A DNA stretch of 64,000 bases from Oscheius onirici (Eukaryota > Nematoda > Chromadorea > Rhabditida > Rhabditidae), in contig OW051469.1 in the NCBI GenBank assembly GCA_932521025.1, forward strand, positions 5,096,398-5,160,397. Reading direction: 5' to 3'. Shown here piece after piece: positions 25,122 to 36,090 of the stretch. Within the stretch, counting starts at the first letter, position 1. Every line of letters starts with the position of its first letter. The notes beneath the pieces were generated by a model that was not told where the DNA came from, did not search any database, and saw nothing but the letters and a program-made list of their open reading frames with translations. Both the position numbers and the translations under genes were made by a program.

Positions 25122-28100
25122 CTTCTCCTATTTATACTATCGGCATTCCAAAAAGCTGGTTTCTGAAAATGATTGGGATCATTCGAAGTTCGAGAGCGAG
25201 AAAGAGTAAAGAGTCGAGAGAAGAGACACAGTAACGTCGGGAAAGTAGTAAAATGTCAAAAAGTCGAGAAATTATGACGGATAATAGTCGCTTAAAGAGA
25301 CAAAGTGGTTACAGCTGTAGAGAAGAGAGGGCCTGGACTAGAGGGGTGGGAGGAACGGGACGGTGGGCGGGGTCGAGAAGGTCGCCGACATAAGCGCATG
25401 GTCCAAAAGAGGAGTTGATGATCAGAGAATGGAATAAACAGAGAGACTTGTACTCTTCTGACCCACTGTCCGTTTACGATATTGGCGCAACATTATGGGT
25501 TTATGACGATTGGCTGTAAATCATGAAATGACTTCGACGAGACACATTCCCATTCTAAAAGAACAACTGACGACCTTGCAGATGATTTTTTGGAACAAGA
25601 ACATTAGCGACAGTTACTTTTTGTGAGAATTGAAGAGAATAAAATTGAAAGTGTCGGAGAAAGTGACCAGGGAAAGGCGTCACTTGAGGTGCTTCAAGAT
25701 TAGAAGAGCCCGGGGAATGGGGCTGAGAGTGGGAGACGGAAGATAAGGAAATGAGAGATCAGTAGACCAATATTACTTCTCCCGCATTTTCTTCTATTTT
25801 CACATTCAAAGTGGAGCTTCAATGCGAAGAGTCCGGTAAATTTGGGTCGACTCTGGACATCATATTGGCCCAGACACTGAGTGAAACTGCTCAATTTCTC
25901 ACCCAGACTGTTATTTTTGAGTCAGTATAGAAAGTGGAAGAGGGGAACGGTCAAGATAGACTCACACAAACAATGACTCATTTAGAGCCATCTAAACTGA
26001 GAGGCGAGGGGAAAAGATAAAGATGACTAATTGGACAGTCTCTGCTGTACACATGATATATTGGGAAAGCGTTTCGAAAGATCTGAAATAAGGCTCAGAT
26101 ATTGATGATAATATATCGGGAAGACTTTTTCACTTTAGGGTTTTAGCCAAAAAGGATTGTTTACTGAAAGCAAGTCTTGAGATGATTACCAGACTTCCTA
26201 CATAATAAGCAGTATAGTTACTACTCATGTTTCAGTAAACCCCGTAAAATACTTCTTTAAGTTCTTTGAAGTCCTGCCATGATCTGAGAAACATCAGAAG
26301 TCTTTAGGAACAGTGCTGAATGAACTGCGATGAACTGAGTGTCAAGCAAACCGATATAGTTCTGTTTTATTGTTAGTACAAGTTTCTTGTTCAAAAGGAT
26401 GGAATTGAGATTTGGGGGAAGGCTGTAAGAAATATCATGTGAAGGAGTGTATTGACGATTGACTGCTCTGAATCACATTTCTTCACAACCGAAGTGAGTC
26501 AGTTATGAGATGAAAACTGATAGGGGGAGAAAAAGACGCAGATTGAGAAATCTATGTAAGCTACACAGTTTCTGTATCATTTTCAGTTCAGATAATGATA
26601 TACGGTCATATGTCTTCTCTCTGTACCCATAAATAACCGCTCCCTTCACTCAGCCAGCCGGACATTTACAACCACCGTGCTGTTCTCTCCGGAAATCTGG
26701 GTCTTCTGGCTCTCATAAACCACGTTTATTGAATAATCATGATCGAGCGCGGGTCGTAAAGTCACGGTTATCCCTTCTCCCGTTCCTTCTCCCTAATAAT
26801 CGTCCAATTAACGGACAGAGAGTAGAAGGAAGAGCATCAGATAAGAAGACTTGGTGCTCAGGTGGGAACCAGGTGGCCGCCTTTGGGATGACAGTGAGAT
26901 TAGGGAATTGGTGAGAGTCTCGCCAAGAGTCGCTACTTTTAGTAGTAGCAAATTCTTTCCCGGGACTCTAATAATAGGTGGGAAGCATTTAGCCAGGTCA
27001 GCTCTCCGAATTCCTTGCTCACTTGACCACCAACTGCAATTGGCTGAATTATTCACTGGGCTCTACCCCTTCATCTAATAGTCGCGGAACGCTTTGAGAG
27101 AATGAACTTTTGAGAGTCTGGTTAATCCAGGAACAGAGATAAAGCGTCTAGGAGAGATTTTGTGTTACGACTATAAGGCAATGGCAGCAAACGTTTATGA
27201 AAGAGGAAGAGCAGATATATGAAGTCTGTTCTAGTTTGGACCTATGCTTTACGTACCATCTTTGATAAAATACTATCAACAAAATAAATTCAGAAAAAGA
27301 ACTCTGCCGTGGTGACACACGAGAATCCAACTCGCAGATTTGAAAATTTTCAAACAAAATGAAAACTCTGTCCTCCCGGGAGAAGAGAAATAGACTGGCG
27401 AAAGAAAGAAGAAGAGTATTCTCGCCGCTATCTACTCAAATGGCACATTTCTTATTCAGCCAGCTGTCAGTCAAGCCCCATAGTGACAATTCCTACGGCT
27501 TCATCACTAGAATGAGAAAACTGAATGAGTGCGGTAGTTAAGAAATACAAAAAAAGCTACCGTAACTATCTATTTTTGGACGGTATGGTTGCAATACGCC
27601 TCGCTATGTAAAAAAATCGTTGTACATCCGGATGCGGTAAATTTTTTGCAGAAAGTGTGCACGCGACGCCGACCTGCAAAGAACCAAGATTTGAATTTGT
27701 AGGGGAAACAGTTCCGCCAGCATGTAGAGAATCACTGGAACTTGAGTAATCGGAATGAGATGCAAAACTCTACGCTGGAGGTCCGAGGACATCTTCGCTA
27801 AGCAATGCAAATGCGGGGTCAGTGGTGCGACGAACGCTACTACCTATTAGTCAAGGAAGCACTCAGAAACGTAGCCTCAGGGCTATGAGCTGGATGAGAT
27901 GAAGACGGAAAAGAGTCAAAAGACAAAAGGGACACATCTCGCCCTATTGTCCCAGCGCCCTACTCGAAACCTCGTTATCCCCTGGAAACAATTGCAAAGT
28001 GGATTTAGGAGGCGCTCTCCCCGGCTATATGATCTTCATGATACGAATTTTCAAAAGGGAACGTGTAGTGACTACCGTCTGACACCCGTAGTCAGATGAA

Positions 28101-30199
28101 AGGTTGGTAGCGGCCGATTCTTTTTGTGAGTCAGTCTGCGACGACGGTCCCAGTCACTCCTGATGCGGAACATTTGAAGAAATGCTACTGGTATCTCTCT
28201 TCCTCGCTCAAATTATCAATCTTTCGCGAGTCGTAAACAAAAAAAGGCTGCTCCCGTATTCTGAGGCTAAAAACTACTGACGCTCATGAATAAAGAAGCA
28301 GAACATTCTGGACAAAAGTGAGCTCAGTAAAATATTGAAGTTTTCGAAATAACAAAGACTGGTCAACTGGAAGCAGAGAGAAAAATACATAAAAACTTTC
28401 GTTGTTGTCCCCGTCAAGTATTCTTGATTGAACTAATCAATTATGGCGAACACCTATTTGTGTCGAGAGAAAGACGACGAGAGAAGACCCACCTTGAAAC
28501 ATGTTTACCGCCTTCTACCCGTGCGATAATTGTGTTAGCAAATGCTGTGTGCATCGCGTGTTACTATGTTTTGTACTCGGAAAGTTTTTGAGAGAAAGGA
28601 AGAAAAGAAAATGTTTTCTCCGAGTAGCTGTGTACAGTCGCGCCGGCGCCGGAGTATAACTCAAACAAACGTCGCTAACTGCCTCTGATAATCGATTAAT
28701 CAGTCACACTCGCTCATCGCGTGCAGAAGTTGCGAAAACCTCTGAACATCTGGACAGTTCCGTCGCTCAGAAACCCGTAAGCACTCAGACATCACGTCAC
28801 TTTCGCCAGATATTCAAATTTCTGACAATGTCAAACTAAGGCTGAAACAAAGATGAGCTCGAAAGGAGGTTTCAAACTTTTTGAGGATAACGTTAGATCT
28901 TGGAGACCAATTAGCCTCCCATAACTCATTTTTCTCTTTATCTCCGTCGCGTGCCCTACCTTGACCGTTAGATTGCCTGTAATCTATCATCTGCATGTAT
29001 AAACATACAGCCAACGGTATCATACGGGTTTTTTTTTCGAGGAAGGTGCATGTCTGGATCTCTTGTTGGTTCCAGTTCTCTTAGAAAGATAAGGGATAGA
29101 CATCGTATACTGGTAGGTTAGGGACAAATTGGAGGAAAGACAAAAGTTTCATTTAAAATCGGAGCCATTGTTTTGTGTGGAATAGAGACGGGGGAGCGAA
29201 AAGAGCGGCAGAAGAACCCGGTTCGTGGGAAAATGGCATTGTCTTTGAGCGCTGGGGAACAGTGAGCCGGCACGCGCGCCGCGATCGGAAGACTTCCAAG
29301 CTGCTCATGCAAATAGTAGGAAAAATGGAGGCGCAGTGGTCGAAGCTTCTAGAAGGAACTGAAGATTTCAGATACTTGAAGAATTACAAATTGCACTGAA
29401 CTTTCGGGTCTCAAAACGAAAAACCGGCGAAAGGATAGACAAAAACAGAGGACAGCTGCTCGCTGAAAGAACTCGGAAAGACACGAATTGGAGTCTCGCC
29501 GTCTTCGAAGGTCATTGTCGCCAAAAATGCAGCTACCAGTCGCAATCAAGCTGCCGACGAGAAGGGAGTCAAATTTAGAGGGTGCCGAAGCTATTTATGG
29601 GTCTGATTTTTCAGGGGGATCTCTCCGTCCACCTGCCAAACTATTTACCTGCTCATTATCTCTTCTGGGAGAGGAACCTGCCAGTTATCGGCGGTCCCTT
29701 CTGGATTTGCACAGTTGCGCAACAGTCTGACGCCCGGTCAATTGAGAGACAGCGAGCGGATTTGGGGAACGGTCATCTGAGATAATATTGACTTACCAGA
29801 CCAGATTATGGGATAAGGGAAGAAGAAAGATGGATGGTTTTTGTGAGGGAAACTGTATGTTCCAGTACTATTCCCAACTGTCTCTTTCCCAGGCACCCTC
29901 TCCCGTGAGTCAGCTTTTGTGCGAGAGGAGACTGCCCTTTTCGACTTCGGGAACTTTCTCTGACTGTCTTCTCCTTTTTAATTTTTTTAGTTCTTTTTCG
30001 GTCCCAAAGCGCTTGTTCTTTAGATAATTTAAAGGCGATAAATCAATACAGTACTGGTTGCGAGATAGCTTCGCTTGTCTCGGCGGTAGCTTTTTTTTCT
30101 GTAAAGTGTTGCTCATCTCATTAATTACTTCTGTCCGTCTTTTATTCGTTTTCACTTGTTTACTTTTCTCACCTTCTATTTATTGCAACTTCCAGAAAG
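25122..30199. other. Gene-poor 5 kb between latrophilin and the 30.2 kb gene
   Basis: No exon chain is supported on either strand. A short GC palindrome (ccggcgccgg) lies near 28642. The stretch sits upstream of two divergently transcribed genes and could hold promoters and enhancers of both. Confidence 0.45.
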
Positions 30200-32102
30200 A
30201 TGTGGATCAGCACAGATGTCAATGTTCCTACAGCTCGACTGATGGCGGCCGACATTTTAAGAAAGAAGAGACTGGCCTTTCATGTGACGAGTCTGGAGAT
30301 GTCCCGAGTATCCAAAGAGGTTCTGGAAGAGACGGACTTGATGCCAGCCTTGTCAAAGTGAGTACATTGACAGTTAAATTTATGTTTGTATCTTTCAGAC
30401 ACGTCTACCATCCAGGGATCGGGGTTGCTGTCCGTGGACTCTTGGACCGTTTTATGGCAATTTCCCAAGGAAAAAAGGATGAAGTCAACAGTCTTTTTGA
30501 GACGATGAGCAATCCGTTCAGAAAGGTAATTTTTACGAAATTCATCAGATACATTCATTTTTAGCCAAACGAACGGAAAAATTCTAAAGTCAGGATAGGG
30601 AAGAACCAGATCAAGAAGGAAATCGACACATCCTTCAGCGATAGAGTGGATTCGCCCGAAAGTGAAGATTCTGAGGTGGATTGGTCCGATACGGTATGTA
30701 TTTTCTTTATTCTGAAACATGGATTTTAGGACTCTGAAGGCGAGATTCACGAGCCTTGTGCCAGTCTTCCGATTTCCGTTCACATCAAACAAGAATGTGA
30801 CGTGGAAGTTATTCGACAGCCGACATCAGTCAATGTCCAAAACTTCGATGAGAAACATGTTCAAGATAGACAAATCAAATCGGAGCCAATAGAAGAACAG
30901 AATCAGAAGTCTCAGAACTTGAAATTGAAGATTTCGGGAGAGCATCAAGTTTGTTTCTTTGAATTTGAATATTAAAAAATAGATTTGGGGAAGAGTTCAA
31001 ACCTTCAATTTCAGGCTCCTCCAAAGACTGTTCGAAAAGATCAGGAACAGTCGGACAGATATCTGGACAGTGTTGTTGACAACCTCGTCAGTACAATTTT
31101 CAAAGAAGCTGCCTATCGTCCGAAAATCGAGAATAAACCGATCAAGAAGGAACTGATTCCCAAATTCGAGAAGAATATTGAGAAGACTCCAAAAATCGAG
31201 ACAGTACAAGAAATCAAGAGGAAACTGGATATCAGGCCTGTCGAATATGCACCATGGCTTCCGACAGGAAAGGAGAACACATCACCGAAAAACTTCGTGA
31301 AACCAGAGAGATTCAAGAAGGAGATTCAGGGTAACTTAACTTTCTAAACCTGATTCTTTTAAAACTAATTTTCAGCTCCCAAACCCCAACTTCCTCGCGG
31401 AACACAGCTGCATCCGATCCCCAAAAATCTTCGAAACATCAAGAAGACTGTCGAGAAGAAAGGTGGTAAAGAACACGATAAGATGGCTAAGAAGACGAAA
31501 CGAATGACGGCGGGGCTGGAAATTTTCCAGGTCTCAAAGATGAAGGAGGTGAAAAGAGAGCTGGAAGAAATGCCAGAACAGCAATTCTTCTTGGATAAAG
31601 ACGTCATGGCGTTGGTGGAGAAACTCAATGGTTAGTTTGTTTGTTAGCACATTTCTTTCCTTACTTTTTAATTTTTAAAGAATTATAACTTCTTAACATA
31701 AATGTTATATATTATTTCATATTTTCCAGTGCTTCCACTGGAACCATCTCGTGACCAAGTTCTCTCTGTTCTCCCAAAATTAAATGCCCGAATCCTCTCA
31801 GAAGCTGAAAAAGTTATTGGTGTAAGTGGAGAACTATGTGGTTTTGTCTATTAGCTCCTTGTAATCTAAATCAAACTGTCAACGATCCATTTCAGAGAAA
31901 AATGCATCGCGTCGACAGAGTCTGGTGGGAGCTCCTTCTTCGCGACTTCGGTCCCATCGATCGTAGTCAAAACGCCGGAGATGTTCGTGACATTTACACA
32001 GCCAAACAGATGTTCGCCGAGAGGAGGAGACTTCGCGAAAAAGCAGCTCGATTACCTCCGAATCCTTTGGAAAGAGTATTCGCCACCCTTCCCAATCAAT
32101 AA
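30200..32102 (+). CDS. Lysine-rich, SUMO-motif-rich protein of unknown function
   Basis: Eight exons join in phase from the ATG at 30200 to the stop at 32102. The N-terminus reads MWISTDVNVPTARLMAADIL, the middle is charged and low in complexity, and the C-terminus is a conserved-looking helical block (MHRVDRVWWELLLRDFGPI, then KQMFAERRRLREKAARLPP). I do not recognise the family. Six or more sites fit the SUMO consensus (hydrophobic-Lys-x-Glu): IKKEID, IKQECD, IKSEPI, IKKELI, FKKEIQ, VKRELE. With clusters of basic residues (KKTVEKKGGK, KMAKKTKR) this suggests a nuclear or chromatin protein. It converges on the ONECUT gene, with stop codons 110 bp apart. Confidence 0.75.
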
Positions 32103-32151
32103 GCAATTCGAGTGAAACAAAAACTACAGAACTTCTAGTCATTGGGATTGT

Positions 32152-32165
32152 AATAAAGCTTTATT
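32152..32165. terminator. Palindromic poly(A) signal shared by two convergent genes
   Basis: aataaagctttatt is a perfect palindrome, so it presents AATAAA on both strands. It lies 50 bp after the plus-strand stop at 32102 and 48 bp after the minus-strand stop at 32213, and could serve both transcripts. Confidence 0.65.
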
Positions 32166-32212
32166 GTATCACTCGTACTGTATGAACCGGGCAAAATTTA
32201 AGGGTAAAGTGA

Positions 32213-35200
32213 TCAGTTCTGTCTCTCCATCTTGGCCTTCCTTCTAGCATTCATGAAAAAGTTCTGGACGGTTCCAAAAGTCAGATGAAGTTTCACCGCG
32301 ACAACCTCAAGCATCTCTTTCGACGGACTCTGGCTCTCTTTGAAGATTTTCTAAGAACCCTTTGAGTTTCCTATGAGTCCAGCCAAACCTCAAGAGTTCT
32401 CTTCTGTAGCTCCGTGAAAACCAGTCGCTTCTTCTTCTCACTCTCTTGGAAAGGATTCTTAACCTTCTTCACATACTTTCTCTTCCGAATTGGCCCAACG
32501 CTATCTTCAGTATCCATTCCCTCCTCTGCCGTCCTACATCTTTCAGCTGGACTCAGCCGGAGCCAGGCGAGCATGGTTCTGAAAGTGTCACGTCCGGACT
32601 TCATCTGCTCCCAAGGCTTCGGATTGCGGATCAAATCGGATAGTGTTCCTTGGCTTCTGAAGAAAGCAGTTGTGCATAGGGTAAGCATCAATAGTTGAGA
32701 CTGGAGGTTCTAATCGTCGACTCTACTGGCAATCCTTTTTGAGCATAATAGCCTTTATGTTGCTCACACTTTAGACTACACTGACCCCAAAGTATTGCGA
32801 TTTTCCAAACGCTTCGTTATCGTTATAGCCACTTCCTACCTGCGGATGACATTCGCGGCAAAACTCGTCTGCGGAATGTTCCTCGTCGACAACTCGTAGT
32901 AGATGGCCCTGGCCAGGAGAATAGTGTCGATCCATTGCTCTCCAGCCACATATTTCTGCATCAGACCAACTGAAAGTGCTTCATTTGCCCATATCTTTTT
33001 GTCTAACTCACGGTCGAAAACCTCTGTGGTGTCAATAGGTCTTTCGGAAACTTCTGAGATATTCTCTTCAAGATCAGGTAGTTCTGGAGCCACATACTGT
33101 GGGAGAAAAGGAGAAGGAGCCAATGAAATCTCATTCGGTTGAAAGAATGACGGCATTGAAGGAAAGGGGTATCTGAAAAGGGAAAATGATCTACTCTTGA
33201 CCTCTCTGTCTTTCCCCTGTCCGTGACTATGTTAATACCATTTCCGGCTGTTAGTGTCTCTTCCTTTCTATATATTTCTGGCACTTGTGAACTACTTAGA
33301 CGCAATCCACTTAAAAATGCTCTCGCGTCTGTGTGTGTGTGTCTGTCTGAAGCTCTAATTGGCAATAATTGGGGGAGATTTGTGAAGATCCGATTGCATC
33401 GGGAGTATAAACAGGTTTCGACAAGTCAATTTGCAAGTGTGTGGACTTTGATTATTTTTGACTGGGGAGTTTCTAGACAGTGGAGAATCAAGTGCGGGTT
33501 AGAAATACGGGAAAGCGTTCAAGGGGGGTTCCGACTATAACCTCAACTCAAACGGGGCAATATCACAGCCGGAGAACAGAGATAGCGGAGAACATGAGCA
33601 CATAGAAATAGGAACAGGGAGATTGTTGTAACATGAGAAAGGTAGACGAGCCAACAGTCCAAGACTTGACTTCTAGACACAACTAACACACAAAGGTCAC
33701 AAAGATACTTGTAGAAACGGGCTTAGTTGTGACGCGTCTTGACAGGAAATCCTGCTCCACAACATCTCCCCCACCAGATTGGACGTTCCTCCATATCGTA
33801 TTCTTCTTCGGCTTCATATCCTTGGTCCGTGGTTTCTGCTCTTTGTCCACTTTCGAAAATGCGCTTTTCTTCGAGTCGGCCCTCTTCCTCGGCTTCTTCC
33901 CCGACTCCTCCTTCTTCGGCACACTCTTCGAGTCCTCGTTTTTCTCGATCATCTGGTACTTCCATCGACGCTGAATTTCTTCCACTTTGTCCGGCAACTC
34001 AACCATATACAAAGAGACTCCTCCATTCGACAGCTTCTTCTTGTCCTCCACAATCACTCCACTAGCTACCACATCCACATCATCAACCGTCTCCACCATC
34101 AGCATCTCTTCATCATCCATCGAAGTATCGGCTTCGATCATCTCCACTTCCACATCTTCTTCATCTTCTTCAAGAAGGTTCCCCGATCCACATCTCCACT
34201 TCCACATCTTCTCCATCATCTGCATCATCTCTTCTTGATGCTCCTTCCGCATCCTTTCATAACGTTCCTCCAGCTCCTTCTGCATCCTTTCGTTACGTTC
34301 CTCTTGCTCCTTCTGCATCTTTTCGATCTTCATATCGTTACGTTCCTGCTGCTCCTTCAGCTGCTCCATCAACATCTTCGCTACGTCATCTTGAGCTTGT
34401 GGAATTGTCTTCTTTGGGGTCGTCTTCCTTGGGGTCATCCTTCCGCGGTAGTTCTACTTCCTAGATCGCCAGTTGTTGTAACGCGAGAAAGGTAGACGAG
34501 CCAACAGTCCAAGACTTTACTTCCAGACACAACTAACACACAAAAGTCACAAAGACTTGTAGAAACGGGCTTAGTTGTGACGCGTCTTGACAGGAAATCC
34601 CGCTCCACAACAGTTTTTAACACAACTGAAATTACACGAAGTGATACAGGGAGGACAGGAGGGAAACATTAGACCATCGTAAATGGTAGAGAAGAAAGAA
34701 AAAACCAGATGGCAACGGGAAGGACAAACACATTGCAGAATGCAGGGGGTGGACAGAGAGAATGTATCGAGAAATTAGAAACAAGGGAGGACAGGGGACA
34801 CTAGAAAAAATTAGGCTTGGGAGGGAGTGGGTTCAAATATAATGCCGGTATTCTTTAGAGGGTCAGGGAGAGTGACTGGAGGAGAGTAACAAAGGGGGAA
34901 TGAAAGGGAAACCACTACTAGCGCTCCGTGACAGAGCGAAGTCATGCATTTCTACTTTAGCCCTGAAAGGGTGTTTTAAACCTTGTATCAACAAAGTCCA
35001 TAAGTCCTAATAATTTGATAATATTGTTTTGAAATTTAAATAATTTTGACTTAATTTATATCGCCACGAAACAATTCACTCGTCATGAAGTGGAGAAATG
35101 AGAAGCATCGAGGGACTGCTCGCCGCCACCTGGACAGTTATCTCGCAGAATTCATGTGGTGAGAGGCTAAGACAAGGCTGCAGTTTTGAGAAGAGTCTTG

Positions 35201-35864
35201 AAGCAATCGAGTAGTTTTTGCCTTTTTCCCAAAGATGTTCAAATTGAACATAACTATTTGCAAATCAATTAGTTTCTATGATTTACGGACTTTGTTGATA
35301 TTGCGCCTATGTAGTTCACAAGTACCATATTTCTTCTACTTTTCTGAAACTCACTTTATTTCTCCTGGGTTTGTAGTCCCAAGTTCATCTGATGCTCTAA
35401 ATTGCGTGTTAAGGGGAGGAAGAGAAGGAGGATTCGGTTGGAAGAAAGTTTGGATTGGAGGAAAGATGCGCCTGAAAAACCATATTTGTTCTCTTCTCAC
35501 ATTTTCAAAACACTTACTTTTTTTCTATTGTATCATTTTCCCGAGAGTTATGTTCTAAAGTTACCGACTCTGGAGAAGAAACAGCATTTTGTTGGTAGAA
35601 ATTCTGCATTGTCGGGAAGGGGTATCTGAAAATATGATTATTCTTAAGGTTCCTCAGTTATGCTCTCCACTTCTACAAACAAACTCACCCAAACGCCCTT
35701 GCACCCTGGAGAAGCTGCATATATCCTTGCTGATTAAAAAATCCATTAGATCCTTTATCTCCCTGTTCCGTTTTGCTAGCTCCCAAGCCTTGGAAGGGCC
35801 TCTGATTCGAATGTTGTGTTGCAAAGGCTGGAAGGTAGGAAGCCCATTGTGGAAAGCTGGCCAT
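32213..35864 (-). CDS. ONECUT-type cut-homeodomain transcription factor
   Basis: ONECUT proteins bind DNA with one CUT domain and a divergent homeodomain and act in neuronal and other gene control. Seven exons join in phase to 365 residues: 35689-35864, 35518-35625, 35355-35471, 33012-33172, 32840-32969, 32389-32656, 32213-32350. The N-terminus (MASFPQWASYLPAFATQHSN) is Gln/Gly-rich. The CUT domain spans exons 5-6 (ARAIYYELSTRNIPQTSFAA, then RRSQGTLSDLIRNPKPWEQM). The homeodomain (RLVFTELQKRTLEKIFKESQ) ends NFFMNARRKAK, with the Phe48/Met50 pair typical of ONECUT. Exons 2-4 are tandem look-alikes. Exon 4 and exon 5 are separated by a stopless 42-bp intron. An LTR element sits in the intron between exons 3 and 4. 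C. elegans has several ONECUT genes; the orthologue is not assigned. Confidence 0.88.
33624..33764 (-). repeat. 3' LTR of the miniature element
   Basis: A 141-bp copy, TG...CA bounded on the minus strand. The stop codon of the internal ORF (33683) lies inside it. Confidence 0.8.
33683..34438 (-). CDS. Gag-like coiled-coil ORF of the LTR element
   Basis: An intact 251-residue frame. After MTPRKTTPKKTIPQ come heptad-like Glu/Arg/Met/Gln repeats (KEQEERNERMQKELEERYER), a strong coiled coil at about residues 25-75. An acidic block (about 90-130) and a Lys-rich basic block (about 170-225, for example KKPRKRADSKKSAF) follow. The frame runs into the 3' LTR. Coiled coil plus basic tail is what a particle-forming, RNA-binding Gag would need, but I see no CCHC zinc knuckle or protease. 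The Gag role is inferred from position and composition. Confidence 0.6.
   Translation of the reverse strand: MTPRKTTPKKTIPQAQDDVAKMLMEQLKEQQERNDMKIEKMQKEQEERNERMQKELEERYERMRKEHQEEMMQMMEKMWKWRCGSGNLLEEDEEDVEVEMIEADTSMDDEEMLMVETVDDVDVVASGVIVEDKKKLSNGGVSLYMVELPDKVEEIQRRWKYQMIEKNEDSKSVPKKEESGKKPRKRADSKKSAFSKVDKEQKPRTKDMKPKKNTIWRNVQSGGGDVVEQDFLSRRVTTKPVSTSIFVTFVC
34474..34612 (-). repeat. 5' LTR of the miniature element
   Basis: A 139-bp copy, about 95% identical to the repeat at 33624-33764, followed on the minus strand by the primer-binding-type sequence. Confidence 0.8.
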
Positions 35865-36090
35865 CTAGACACTGTTAAGATTTGCCTAAAACGGAGGATA
35901 AATGTAAAAAAAATTGCAGGCTGTGTTGATGAGCGACGCATCCTCGCTTCCTCACTGATTTTATGACCTCACGCAAAAGCGCCGTAATATATAAAATCAA
36001 TTTGTAAAAACAATTGTATTTTCTCAATAAACAATAACAACTAGACCTAAATAACGAAAAATAGAGCGGGAAAATGCAAAAATAACGGTT

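Larger units (their letters stand above)
33624..34612 (-). mobile_element. Miniature LTR retrotransposon with gag-like ORF
   Basis: A 989-bp element bounded by direct repeats of 141 and 139 bp that begin TGTTGT and end ACAACA on the minus strand. Reading that strand, a TGGCGATCTAG primer-binding-type sequence starts 2 bp after the 5' LTR (34461-34471). A 251-codon ORF follows, and a purine tract GGTGGGGGAGA (33765-33775) abuts the 3' LTR. No reverse transcriptase or integrase is present, so it would need enzymes from another element. The LTRs differ by about six substitutions and one 2-bp indel, so the insertion is fairly recent. I could not see a clear target-site duplication. It lies in an intron of the ONECUT gene, in the same orientation. 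Confidence 0.82.

Noticed and set aside
25012-25209. Plus-strand ORF beginning MDSPNSPAAS
   Set aside because: It is the antisense of the latrophilin signal-peptide exon, which has the better splice and phase evidence.
28638-28652. GC palindrome that could be a CpG-type promoter element
   Set aside because: It is a single short motif; nematodes lack CpG-island promoters and no gene start is nearby.
33739-34495. Long plus-strand open frames opposite the LTR element ORF
   Set aside because: They are antisense shadows of the Glu/Lys-rich minus-strand ORF and have no independent support.
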